Translations under genes and position numbers: made by a program
The notes under the pieces: generated by a model
What the model was told of the DNA's origin: nothing
Databases searched by the model: none
What the model saw: only the letters and a program-made list of their open reading frames with translations
Part shown: piece by piece, positions 43,324 through 55,135 of the stretch
How positions within the stretch are numbered: the first letter of the stretch is position 1
Layout of the letters: the number at the start of each line of letters is the position of its first letter
Assembly: GCA_023548195.1 (NCBI GenBank)
Contig: JAJHZJ010000336.1
Location: 3,390,704 to 3,454,703, forward strand
Origin: Bettongia penicillata ogilbyi
Taxonomy: Eukaryota > Chordata > Mammalia > Diprotodontia > Potoroidae
Length of the DNA stretch: 64,000 nucleotides
Direction: 5' to 3'

Positions 43324-44580
43324 CTTAAAAAAGCAAAACAAAAACTCCACACTTGTTTTGAAAAATACACAGAATCACAGTGCCAGGGGTTGATCTCCAG
43401 AGAATTTTTAAGACAGCTGATTCTAAAGGTGCTAAACCTTAACTTAAGAACAACTTCTCAAGTTCTAGCTCAACCAGCACCTGTTTCCCTGAATGGTCAC
43501 TCTCCTTTTTTCTCAACTCTCCTGCATATTTTACACAATCAGTACATTATTCTAGTAACTGCATTCCAGCCCAGGGTGCAAGGTTAATGTTTTTCACAGC
43601 CTACATGCCTCCTTGTGATGGATGGTCACTTTATAATGAAATACTTTATGCTCAATCAACTTACAAATAATGGGTACTCCAACTTACAAATAATGTACTC
43701 CAAATTTGAGAGACCCAGAGAAGAATAGTGAACAACAGCTACGATCACTCTTGGAAAGAAGGAAGAGTATTAGAGGAAGCAAATTCTCTTAAACCCCTTC
43801 ACACCCTGATTAGAGCCCCAAAGGTTGAACCAGTATCTGAGAAGTCAATCAGTTCCAGCCCCACACTTACATGATGACTGAATCCATCTGAAACCAGAAC
43901 TGAAATTTCCAAGGAAAGTGTTTCAAGACATATATGGACTGTATCTAAAATGGGAACAAGCAGATTATGAAACTGGACCCACTCTCTGAGACAGCCACAC
44001 TTTCACCATTCAACTAAAACTGCTCAGTCCAAAGTTATTAATGATCTTCCCCCCACCATTCTCTGCATTTCCATATACAAAGAATAGAAAAGGTTTATAT
44101 ATGAAATCATGAATCTCTATTACCTATACCTTGGTATTTTTTAAAAAAGTATTAAATTTCCCACAAGGGACTTGCTTTCCTTATTTTTTAATGAGAGGAA
44201 TTTGGAGTGAGAAAAATTAGATTTTTGTTCATTGAAAAAAATTTAATTTAATTTAAAAAAAAGAGGCAGGGCAATACATATGGAATGTTGCACATACTGC
44301 CAGAAACGGTCAATGTGTTCAATCCATTTTACATCTGCTGCCATGTCTGGTTTCATCTTCAACTTCAAAATCACTACATCTAAACTCACTACCATACTGC
44401 CAACTCAAGCCTTGACTGAAACCACCTCCCCTCAACCTCCTCTTCTCTCTGACTAGAGGGCTGAGTACCAAACTCCTCCCAATGCTTTTCTTTATGGGGG
44501 GCAGAAAATGGACTCAGTTTACTCCACTGAACACCATTACCCCAGCCCCTACTTTGTGTGTCTCCCCCTTTAAACTGTAA
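43324..44580. other. Intron, mostly unrecognised
   Basis: A small imperfect tandem duplication (caacttacaaataatg) lies near 43657-43698. A possible L1 3' UTR trace (ggaatgttgcacatactgcc) lies at 44282. Nothing else. Confidence 0.5.
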
Positions 44581-44593
44581 GCAACTTTTTTTT
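44581..44593. repeat. Target-site duplication, left copy (ATP5MC2 retrocopy)
   Basis: gcaactttttttt here is repeated exactly at 45258-45270, flanking the retrocopy. The T run is the oligo-A of the insertion side and the L1 endonuclease-type site. Confidence 0.85.
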
Positions 44594-45339
<746 letters not shown>

Positions 45340-45599
45340 TCACTGATTTTGCTAAATTTTTTTCACCGGGGAAGACTCAATGGACAAGGGACACGAGAGA
45401 GGTATACTAAAAAATAAATAAGAGTTAAGAAGAAAACTCATCCACAAAACACACAATTAAACGAAATATATGATTCTTTAAAAAACAACACCACAGTATT
45501 ATCAACACTGACCTGCAGTATCTGTGTCCTTCTGAACATCCTTCTTGTAATTTTAAAATGTGTCGATTCTTTACTTTTTTTTGGCTATCCTTAACTCCC

Positions 45600-47125
45600 T
45601 ATTTTCCTCACAACTCTACCTCCAAACTCCCTGATCTCTTACTTGCCAAATGTGATGGTTTTTTCTCAGTCCTAATCCTTTTTGACCTCTCTGAAGCATG
45701 ACACTCTTGGCTCCTCTGTTTCTGGATATTTTCACTTCTCTGAGTTGCTGTAACACTTCTCTCTTTTGGTTCTCCTCTTACCTAACAGCTCCTTCTCTGT
45801 TTTCTTTCTTAGATCATCAATATAACAATAAGATCACTGGGAGGAGGGAGGGGACCGGCCTTGTGAGCCTTCTTTTTTGTCTCCATAGCACTCTTTATCT
45901 TGGTAAAAGCATTAATTCCCAAGGCTTTCATTATCATTTTTACAGAGATGACTCCTTTATCTACATATCCAGTTTTAGTTGCTCTCCTGAGCTCCAGTCT
46001 TGATTTACCGAAAATGTATGTGATGTTTTTGAATGTGATATTGCCTAGGCAGCCCACATCCTAAACAGAACTCATTATCTCTCACCACATTTTCCCTTCT
46101 CTGTCAAGGGAAGGCCACCTTTTAAGGCACCCAAGTTTGCAGCCTGTTGTCATCCTTGACTTAATCCCATATGTCCAATCCATTATCAAATCTTGTTCCT
46201 ACCTTCATGATTTCTTACGCATTCACCCCCTTCTCCCTACTCACAAGGCCGTCACCCTAGTTCAAGCACTCACTGCCCTTCATCGGAACTGTTACAGTGG
46301 CCTCCTAATTCATCTCCCTGCCTTACATTTCTCCTCACTCTAATCCATCTGCCACATAGCTGCCAAAGTGAATTTCCTAAAGTACAAGTCTGACCATTTC
46401 AGGCCCTTAACTCAGTAAGCTCCAGTGGCTGCTTATTATTTCTTGGATCAAATATAAACTTCTCTACTTGGCATTTAAAGACCTTCACAACCTACATTTA
46501 TAGCCTTGTTTTACACTGCTGCCCTTTGCACACTCTATGGTCTGACCAAACTGGCCTTCTTACCATTCTTCATACCTAACACTCTTTCTCCTATCTCTAT
46601 GCTTTTGCACTGTCTGTCCCCTAAAATGCATTTTTCTGCTTATTTTTTCTTAGAATTTCTAGTTTCCTTAAAAACTCAGCCTAAATGCCATCTTTATATG
46701 AAGGCTTTCTTGATCCCCAGTTGCTAGTGCCTCTCCTATTACTTGGTATTTAATTTGTATAATTTTCTGCATTATTATATTTGTATGTGCCATCTCCTAT
46801 GGAAAAAATGTAATCTTTAAAGAATGGACTGTTTCACTTTTGTCTTTGTATCCCCAGATCTTAGCATAGTCTAGGGGTGGGACACCTGAGGCCTTGAGGC
46901 CACATGGGCCCTCTAGATCCTCAAGTGCAACCCTGTAACTGAATGCAAGCTTCACAGAACAAATTGCCTTGATAAAAGGATTTGTTCTGTAAAATTTGGA
47001 CTCAGCCAAAAGGCTGTACGCTGTACCCAAGGACCTAGAGGGTTATATGTGGCCTCGAGGCCACAGGCTCCCCACCCCTAGAATATAGTAGGCCCTTAAT
47101 AAATTCTACCTGATTGATTGACCTC
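45600..47125 (+). mobile_element. L2 LINE remnant, interrupted by a hAT-like palindrome
   Basis: It follows L2 from the reverse transcriptase (ctaatcctttttgacctctc; ctttcattatcatttttaca) through agtggctgcttattatttct to the 3' end at 47125 (agtaggcccttaataaattc). The segment 46868-47092 is a separate insertion. Many stops. Confidence 0.8.
46868..47092 (+). mobile_element. Palindromic hAT-like MITE, copy 2
   Basis: The ends taggggtgggacacctgagg and ccacaggctccccaccccta form inverted repeats, with further internal symmetry (tgtggcctcgaggccacagg). It interrupts the 3' end of an L2. No coding capacity. Confidence 0.72.
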
Positions 47126-47422
47126 CTGTTCTCTCATATTTTAGAAATATATGCAGAGGCTGACCTGACACATAGTAAGCTCTTTCTCTTCCATTATATT
47201 TTCCTGCATATACTGCCCAATTAAGTCAGCAGTAATTTGGAACTTCAAGCTTATGAGCAAAAAAGTATTCTCCTAGGAGTCCTCTTCTGAAAGAAAAGTT
47301 GGGGCTTCTACCACATTCAACTCAATGCCCATAAATCAAGGGAGGTGACCTTTTCCCGTGAAAGAGAGGTCAATGACTTGGACTCTTTGGCCATTTGGCT
47401 TTAGAGAATTAAAGTCTTATAA

Positions 47423-47590
47423 CTGGGGCAGCTATGTTGTGCAGTGAATGGAGCATGGGGCCCTGGAGTCAGGAGGACCTGAGTTCAAATTCGACCTCAG
47501 CCACTTGTCACTTACTAGCTCTGTGACCTTGGGCAAGTCCCTTAAACACTTGCCCTACCTTCCCCCCTCCAAAAAGCAAAACAAAAAAGG
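47423..47590 (+). mobile_element. tRNA-derived SINE (short WSINE-like form)
   Basis: tggggcagctatgttgtgca head, gagttcaaattcgacctcag, gtgaccttgggcaagtccct, and an A-rich end (aaaagcaaaacaaaaaa). cttataa at 47416-47422 and 47591-47597 is a likely target duplication. It lacks the BovB-type tail. Confidence 0.8.
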
Positions 47591-47755
47591 CTTATAATTT
47601 AATCTTCTGATTTAAACTCTTAAAAAAATAGAGATCGACTCCCCAGAATGGCACAGATTGAGATGATGGAAGCACGAGGAAGCAGGGGCCACTTTATCCT
47701 CATATAATTCACCATACAGGATCCCAAATCCCAGTTAACCAAAGCCACTAAGCCA

Positions 47756-47772
47756 CTTTTAATTCAATGAGG
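47756..47772. repeat. 17-bp target-site duplication, left copy
   Basis: cttttaattcaatgagg is repeated without mismatch at 48984-49000, flanking the 3'-truncated element. Confidence 0.88.
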
Positions 47773-48983
47773 AGGGACGGAGTCAAGATGGTGTAGTAGA
47801 AAGACGCATATGTACGAGCTCCGAACCCACAGACCATAGATTTAATGTAAGAAGAGCTCCCCAGAAGTTCTGGTTCACTGGAGGGGGTGCAGAAACATAG
47901 TGGAAGAGATTTCCGATGCAGAGAGCCCTGGAGAGCCGTCCCCAGGGTCCGTTGCGCCCCAGAAAGCGGACCCCACCCCAGCGCTGTCCTGGCCGCGCAG
48001 CCGGGAGGGGCAGATCCGAGCAGGCTTCAGGGAAGGAACCTCCGGCGGCCTGGAAGGTCCATCCGCCCACAGACTCTACAGGTCAGTGAGAGACATGCTT
48101 GGGCAGACCGAGAGGGGAGCGGGGTGTCTCTGTGGCTTGGGCTCCCTCGGGAGGAAGTGGCGGAGGTAGAGGCGGGGGTGGCGGAGGAGGCAGTGCGGCG
48201 TGGCGGCGGTGGCCCGAGACTCCCCCAGCAGCAGGCAGGATCTTCATTACTGAAAGACTCTGCATAAACCACCTGAAGGAGCTGAGCCTGGGAGACGGCT
48301 CTGCCCCACCCACTCCATTTCTGAAGGTCTCTGCATAAAGCCCCTGAGGGAACTGAGCCTGGGAGGTGGCCCTGCCCCTACCTGCTCCATTACTGAAGGT
48401 CTCTGCATAAAGCCCCTGAGGGAACTGAGCCTGGGAGGCGGCCCTGCCCCCACCCCAGCACCAGAACTAAAGCTCACATTGAATAGCAGCCGTGCCTGAT
48501 GCGGAAAGCCCATTTGAATCTCAGACCCCAAGCACTAGATGGGCAGATCTAGGCGGAGGTGGACAGGAATCTCAGAAGACAAGTAACTGGCTGGGAAAAT
48601 GCCTAAAAAAGGGAAGAAAAATAAGACTATAGAGAGTTTTTTCGAACAGATGCAAATGATCCCGACTTTCGGATCTGACGACGAGGACGTATTCTTGCCA
48701 TCAGGGAAAGATGTGGAGGGCGGGGCCTCGGTACCCCAGACATCCCAGGGGGATGTTGGGTGGGCTCAGGCCTTGGAAGAGCTCAAAAAGGATTTTGAAA
48801 AGCAAGTTAGACAGGTGGAGGAAAAACTGGGAAGAGAAATGACAGAGATGCAAGAAAAGTATGAAAAACGGATCAATACCTTGGTAAAGGATACCCAAAA
48901 GAATGCTGAAGAAAATAACACCTTGAAAAATAGGCTCACTCAATTGGCAAAAGAGGTTCAAAAAGCCAATGAGGAGAAGAATG
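47773..48983 (+). mobile_element. 3'-truncated L1/HAL1 copy: complete 5' UTR plus start of ORF1
   Basis: The element begins with a ggacggagtcaagatgg-type 5' end, runs through a GC-rich 5' UTR homologous to that at 41170-41748, and enters ORF1 at 48599. It stops in the coiled-coil region at 48983 without poly(A). A perfect 17-bp direct repeat flanks it (47756-47772 and 48984-49000). Loss of the 3' end with retention of the 5' end is the reverse of the usual 5' truncation. Confidence 0.85.
48250..48465 (+). repeat. Three ~72-bp tandem units in the L1/HAL1 5' UTR
   Basis: Units start near 48250, 48321 and 48393, each with ctgaaggtctctgcataaa (first copy slightly diverged) and gagcctgggag. The homologous 5' UTR at 41325-41395 (minus) has only one unit, so copy number varies between elements. 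Tandem 5' UTR units resemble promoter monomers known from mouse L1; a promoter role here is inference. Confidence 0.85.
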
Positions 48984-49045
48984 CTTTTAATTCAATGAGG
49001 GAAGGGGGACAACTGTTTGCCACTGCCCACAACTTTAAAGGTTAA
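48599..49045 (+). pseudogene. Truncated L1-type ORF1 (148 codons)
   Basis: The frame starts MPKKGKKNKTIESFF, the intact N-terminus expected of this ORF1, and continues through an acidic segment (SDDEDVFLPSGKD) and coiled coil (VRQVEEKLGREMTEMQEK). The last ~20 codons (from about 48984) are read from flanking DNA after the truncation. The RNA-binding domains are lost. It is nearly identical in layout to ORF1 at 40080-41117. Confidence 0.88.
48984..49000. repeat. 17-bp target-site duplication, right copy
   Basis: This is an exact match to 47756-47772. Its first bases (ctttt) resemble the element's own next bases (ctttc), suggesting microhomology at the priming point. Confidence 0.88.
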
Positions 49046-50809
49046 AATAGGGTGGAGGGAGGGGAAGCTGTCAGTCTATATAGCCTAATTATATCTTGTT
49101 CAAGAAGATTCAGGGCTACCAAAAGTCAGTCAACTAAACCCTAACAAACAATCCATTTCTTTGTTTCAAAGGTAAAATGTTACCCTACATACATATTACA
49201 ATGAGTCAAGGACTCTTTGTCTTGAAAATGTCCCTAATCTACCATCCATTAAACTAACCCCAAATCCTGCTGGTCAAGCCTCTCAGTGTTGGCACAAAGA
49301 ACGGAGGTTGGAATAGGATTTCTACCATCTGCTCCAGCTTTTCAAATATGTAACATAGGCCAGTATGGTCTGACAGCAGAGAACCTGGTGATGTAGATTT
49401 CCTTCCTTGCCAAAGTCTCAGGCTGAAGAACCTAGGCCCACAGAGGATCAAAATGGAGTAGGATAAGAGAGAAGGTTTCATAACTCCATCTGTGAGAGCC
49501 AACATGGCCTGCATTCCATGGAAGCTTAATTTCCTAATTCATCCTACTGGCAGGCAAGGCTGGCAGACCATTCCATTCCCAGGGCAGTAAAAGTATCAAG
49601 CCAAACCACTTATTATCTTATGTTCCCTTTCACCCATGGGACAATTCTCAAGGAGGGAGGGGTCCTTTCTTAGCACATTGATATATGGTAATAGGGGGTC
49701 CTTGTAACTCCCCCAAGGAAAGCCAGTCAGTGGTAGTTGTTTGCTGTTTTCACCTTAGTATTAAGTCCACAGCATCAATTTAAGAGAACCATCAATAATT
49801 GACTTAACATGAGGCTAAGTGTCCCCATGAGTTCAATTAATTCCCTGAGGTATATGAGGAAAAGCAACCCTTGAACTCCTCCCTCTTCCTCTTCCAATAC
49901 CCATGGAAGTTAATAAAGAACTCACAAATGGTCTATTCATATTAGCACTAAATCCTATACTACCCCTCCCAGATATACAGGTACTGTTAGTTTCAGAGAA
50001 AGAAAACCTCAGCAAATCTGAGAAGTGAATGTCTGAACATGTCATAACTCTGGAGAAGCTTAAGGGGAAAAATATTAGTAATCTCTATAGCAGGCTAGAA
50101 ATGAAACAAAGAGTTCTTAGCTCCCAAACTGGGATCAAGGAAATGGCAATACCTATTTCACAACTCATTTCAGACTGCTCAGGCAGTTATGGGAGAGGGA
50201 AGGCATATGAAAGAAAGGGTTAAACACATTTTGAAGAGGGGAAGAGTCCTTGAAAAATTATAACACATGCTGTGGCTCTGACTAAATTTCACACCCATTC
50301 TGTGGAGCAACATCCAGAGTGTAAGTGAAAAGCTCCGCCCCCCCCCCATCCTTTATGATTCCCATCACCTGCTGCTTTCCTTCATCCCTGGCATCGAGGC
50401 TCTGGGGACAGGGGAGGGAGGAGATGCAGACAACACTTCTTTGCTTGTTGGACGCTGGAAGCCAGAGACCAGCAAAAACTGGTCTGGGCATGAACGTGTA
50501 CAGAGAGAGGAAAAAAAAGTAGCAACTTTCCTCCTTCCCTTCAGATCTAATGATGTAAGTCACTGCGCTTTAGGCAAGTTATGCTAAAAGAGGTTGTCTG
50601 TCTGGACTTCCATCAAGAAGCAGAAATGATAAAGCAAAGGTCCTGGGGCAGGAAGAACCTAGGATAATAAGACTAGAACCAACTGCGACTTCCTGCAAAT
50701 CTCAAATTGAATGCCCCCTCCTATAGGAGGCATCTGCCTCAGTCACTCGTGCCTTCTTCTAAATTACTTTGCATGTATTTTGTGAATATTTATATATCTA
50801 TATGTTGTT
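49046..50809. other. Intron, nothing recognised
   Basis: No exon, repeat family or RNA gene seen; a run of C occurs at about 50337-50347. Confidence 0.5.
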
Positions 50810-50935
50810 TCCCAACCAGAAACGTAAGCTCCTTGAGGCCAGAGTGTTTCATTTTTGTCTTGGTTTCCTTGGTGTTTAACACATTGCCTGCCACATTGTG
50901 GCTGCTTAATAAATGCTTGTTGACTGAGAAGCAAG
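50810..50935 (+). mobile_element. L2 3' end
   Basis: gtaagctccttgaggccaga, acattgcctgccacattgtg and taataaatgcttgttgactg are the L2 terminus. Confidence 0.82.
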
Positions 50936-51259
50936 TGAACTCCAAATACTGTTCAAGAAAAGGCTAGAACGATCCTTCAACCAGCAGTCAGGTAGGATCA
51001 AAGGAAAAGGCAAGAATATGCAGAGAAAATGGAAAACTCTCAGAATTGCTCACCACTTGCTGCTTCTACACCTAGCAGCTTTCATTATGGTTGTTTAATA
51101 CCAGAGGAAAAAGTGTTTTTAGGAGTGAGACTAGTAACATCAGAGAGTGAAAAGGAGTGTGAGATAAACGCACTCCACACAAAAAACCCCCACACATACA
51201 CATACATGTATACACACATATACGTACATACAATAAAACTGGAAAGATAGGTTAAAAGT

Positions 51260-52055
51260 CAAATTCCTTCAAATGACAAACTGAAGGAGTTTGTATTTAA
51301 CCTCGTGGGGAAAAGGGAGTCACCCAAGATTTTTCAGGAGGGGAATGAATGGAGATACTTAGGAAATTCATCCTTAAGAAATTTATTCTATACAGAAGAT
51401 GCATAGGGAAAGACTGGAAACGGAGAACAATTACAGGCTATTCCATTAGTCCAGGTAAGGGGCAATGAGGGCCTGAACGAGGGAAGTGGTCATATGAATG
51501 GAATGAAAGGGATGGATGTGAGAGATGTTGTGGAATTTATAACTGATAAGACTTGGAAAACTAGATATAGGGGAGAGATGGCTCAGGAGGAAAGATAATG
51601 AATTCTGTTTTGAACATACTCAGTTTGAGATAGCTGATAAATATTCAGGTAAAGTCCAAAAAACAGCTGGTGACACAGGACTGGCATTTAGGAGACAAAT
51701 TAAGGCTGGATATATAGATCTTGAAATCATCTAAACCAAGATGATAATTGAACTCATGGGAGCTGGTGAAATCACCAAGAAAGAGAATGCAAAGTAGGAA
51801 GAAAAGAGGTCCCAGGATAGAGTCCTGGGGAACACCTACTCTTACAGGTAAGCAACTGATGATCCAGGAAAAGAGAATAACAGTGTATTTGACTAGGTAG
51901 GAGAATTAGAAGAGTGCAAATTTATTAAAAGCTAAGAGAGAAAAGAGTGATCCAAGAGAAGAAAATGAGTAGCTGATGTGTGTCAAAAGCTTCAAGCAGG
52001 TCAAGTAGGATGAGGGCTAAGAAAAAAGTAATGGACCTAGCAGGTAAGAGATCAT
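51260..52055 (-). mobile_element. L2 LINE remnant (reverse-transcriptase region)
   Basis: The complement of L2 coding sequence: gagtcctggggaacacctac (the PQGSVLGP block), caagcaggtcaagtaggatg (LLDL..AFD block) and gcaatgagggcctgaacgag. Frames are broken. The L1 remnant at 52058 starts at its edge. Confidence 0.75.
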
Positions 52056-52919
52056 TGCTACCTCATATTCCATAAATTATCCTAAAAAACTGAGAAAATA
52101 CGATACCAGATTCTTTTTATGAGACCAATAGAATCCTAATACCTAAACCAGGGAAAGATAAATCACAGACCTATAGACTAATATAATTTATGAATATCAA
52201 TTCAAAAATTTTAAATAAAAATCCTGTCAAACAGACTTGAATATGAATATATCCGAGAAATAATTCATTACGACCAAGTTGGATTTATATGAGGAATGCA
52301 AGGATAGTTCAACACTGGGAAAAAACTGACATAATCATATAAAAACAAAAACCTCTAAAACTAAATAATTATCTAAACAGATGTAGAAAAAGCCTTTGAC
52401 AAAGTACAACACTCATCTCTGCTTAAAAACCTGTCAAATAATATGCAGAGAGGAACCTTTTAAAAACTATCATGAAAAAAGCTAAAACTAAAAGCAATGC
52501 AATAAGGATAAATAAAATAAAAATGGAAGCAAGGATGCTCATTTTTTCCATATCTTTTATAGTTTTATATGCTAGCAATAAGAATAAAACAAGAAATTCA
52601 AGGTTTAAGGATAGTGAAGAAGAGATAAAACAATCCCTATTTGCTGATGATATGAGGGTTTAGTTGGAAAATCCTAGGGAATCAGCAAAGGCATTAATCA
52701 AGTCAACAGCTTCAGCAAAGTTGCAGGCTACAAAATAAACTCTCAAAAATCAACTCTATTTCCATACAATAATAACATAATCCAAAAGGCAACAATAGAT
52801 AGAGAATTTCCATTCTAAATAACTACAAAGTGCATAAAATATCTTAGGATCAATCTACCAGAGTACATAAAGGACTTCTATAGATTCAATTACAAAGTCC
52901 TTAAAGAAATAAAGAACAG

Positions 52920-53036
52920 GGGTGGATGAGTGGAGGAAGAGAATTTGATACTCAAAATTATAAAAAAAAAAGAGTGCTAAATTTTTTTTACATGTAATTG
53001 GACAATATTTAATGAAATAAAGACATAATTTTTAAA
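52920..53036 (+). mobile_element. 117-bp L1 3' end with perfect target duplication
   Basis: It carries only the last part of an L1 3' UTR (gaatttgatactcaaaatta; catgtaattggacaatattt) with an A-rich tail. aaataaagaacag at 52907-52919 recurs exactly at 53037-53049. This is a severely 5'-truncated insertion into the older L1. Confidence 0.85.
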
Positions 53037-53194
53037 AAATAAAGAACAGTGCTCACGGCTGGTTGTGCCAATGTAATAAAAGTAACAATACAGCCAAATG
53101 TAATTTATGCTTTTAATGCTATATGGATCAAACTATCAAAGAAATACTTTATAGAACTTGAAAAAATAACACAAGTCTAATAATTTTATAATTA

Positions 53195-53295
53195 TTATAT
53201 ATACTCTATATTATATTATCTACATATCTATGTATCTGTATCTATATATTATATACACTATATATAATATATAAATATATAATTATATATCTCTA
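53195..53295 (+). repeat. AT-rich (TATA)n tract in the L1 remnant
   Basis: Almost pure A/T with repeated atatat/tatatata blocks, inside the degraded L1 ORF2. Confidence 0.85.
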
Positions 53296-53597
53296 ATAAG
53301 AAAAAACAAAAGAACTAGAATATCAAGGTAAATTATTAAAAGAGGTGGAGGATGAAGGACAAATAGCACTGCCAGAACTCAAGCTAATAAAGTAGCAGTC
53401 ATCAAAAAGAGAACGCAGTATCAATGGAACAGACTAGACAAGAGAGAATTAGAAACAATGGAGTGCAATGACCCAGGTGTTGAAAAACTGAAAAACAAAA
53501 ATCCCTTGGTTCAAAGAAATTCCCAATTTGATAAAAACTACAGGAAAAACAGGAAAGCAGTTTGGCAGAAATTTGGATTAGACTAATCCTTTAGACC

Positions 53598-54030
53598 AGG
53601 GGTTGACAAACTATACATAACCTGTGGACCAAATCCAATGGGTGCTCATTTCTGTACTGCCTGTCATTTAAGAATGGTTTTTACATTTTTAAGTAAACTT
53701 TTATAGAATTTAAAAATGTAAAAACTATTTGTTGTTGTTGAGCCGTTCTAGTAGTTTCCCCAACTCTTGGTGACCTCTTCTGGGGTTTTCCTGGCAAAGA
53801 TACTGGAGTGGTTTGCCATTTCCTTCTCCAGCTCATTTGACAGATGAGAAAACAGAAACAAACCGGCTTAAGTGACTTGCCCAGGGTCACACAACTAGTA
53901 CATGTCTGAGGCCAGATCTGAACTCAGGAAAATGAGGCTTTCTGACTCCAGGCCTGGCACTCAATTCACTGCACCACCCAGCTGTCCTTACTACATAAAA
54001 ACAGAAGGTGAGCCAGATTTGGCCCTGAAC
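53598..54030 (+). mobile_element. hAT (Charlie-type) DNA transposon remnant split by a SINE
   Basis: The left end ccaggggttgacaaacta and the internal gagccagatttggccct are hallmarks of non-autonomous hAT elements of the MER5/Charlie type. The interior is interrupted by a minus-strand SINE at 53731-53987. The right terminal repeat is not clear. Confidence 0.65.
53731..53987 (-). mobile_element. tRNA-derived SINE with RTE/BovB-type tail
   Basis: Read on the minus strand it starts ggacagctgggtggtgcagt, passes tgtgtgaccctgggcaag and ttccagctcatttg-complement blocks, and ends acaacaacaac. This is the full-length marsupial tRNA-RTE SINE layout. It is nested in a hAT that is nested in an L1. Confidence 0.85.
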
Positions 54031-55135
54031 CTATCTTATACCAGTGTGCCAAACCCTATCTTATACCAGTCACAATACATTCCAAGTTGACATTAATATT
54101 AAAGATCATATTACAAAGTAATCAGAAGACAAGCATATTGTATACCTCTTGTAGCTATGGGTAGGAAATGTATTCTTAACTAACAAGGCATAGAAGCAAT
54201 TACAAGAAACAAAATGGATAAATTTGATTATACAAAACTGAAAAGCTTTTAAATGGTCAAATGGGTAAAAAACTTTGTATCAGATTAATCTGATATGGGC
54301 TTAGTATTCAAGATACATGAACAATTAACAGATATATAAGACCTTAATAATAAAGTGGTCAAAAGATATGAATAGTTCTCAAAAGAACTGCAAACTATTA
54401 ATAATATAAGAAAGAATGTTCCAAATTATTAATAGTAAGATAAATGCAAAGCAAAACAATTGTGAGGTTTTATCTCACATCTAACAACTGGGCAAAGATG
54501 ATAAAAAATGACAATACTCAATTTTGGTAAGGCATGTGAATGCACTGTTGGTGGAACTATAAGTGGTCTAATTCTGAAAAGCTATCTGGAATTCTGCTAA
54601 AAGGTGATTAAAATGTCTATACCATTTGATCCAGGATACCACTGCTAGACAAATACTCCAAGTATATCAAAGACAGAAAGAGAGGTTGCTTACATACCAA
54701 CACACTCATAGCAGGTGGTTGGGTTTTTTTTTGGTTTTTTGTGGTATCAAGGAACTAGAAACAAAGTAGCTGTCCACTAACTGAGGCATGGCTAAACAAA
54801 TTGTGATACATGAATGTAACAGACTATCATTATGATATATGAAATGACAAATATGAAGCTTTGAGAAAAACATGGGAAGACATGTATGAACTGATTCAGA
54901 ATGAATTCAGGAAAACAATACATACAATGACTGTAACAATGTATACTGAAAGAACAATATAATCCAACAAAATTGAACACTGTGTAACCATAATGTCCAA
55001 GCTTAGCTTAAGAAGAGTTGAGAAAATGTAGCTCCCTCCCTCCCTCCATTACAAGGGTTGGGATCTATAGTATGCAACATTGCACATACTTTCAGACATA
55101 ATGGATGGGTTGATTGGTTATGCATAACTTTTTAA

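Larger units (their letters stand above)
52058..55135 (+). mobile_element. Old L1 ORF2 remnant with nested insertions
   Basis: Plus-strand fragments follow L1 ORF2 from just before the reverse transcriptase core (cataagg..accaagttggatttat; fingers/palm) through the FADDM-like motif (ctatttgctgatgatatgag at about 52639) to the C-terminus and 3' UTR (acattgcacatactttcaga). Many stops and frameshifts are present. It is interrupted by a short L1 3' end (52920-53036) and a hAT-like element (53598-54030) that itself carries a SINE. Confidence 0.8.

Noticed and set aside
47887..48338. Open frames up to 126 codons in GC-rich DNA, possibly a CpG-island gene
   Set aside because: The sequence is homologous to the transposon 5' UTR at 41170-41748 and is flanked by the element's duplication.
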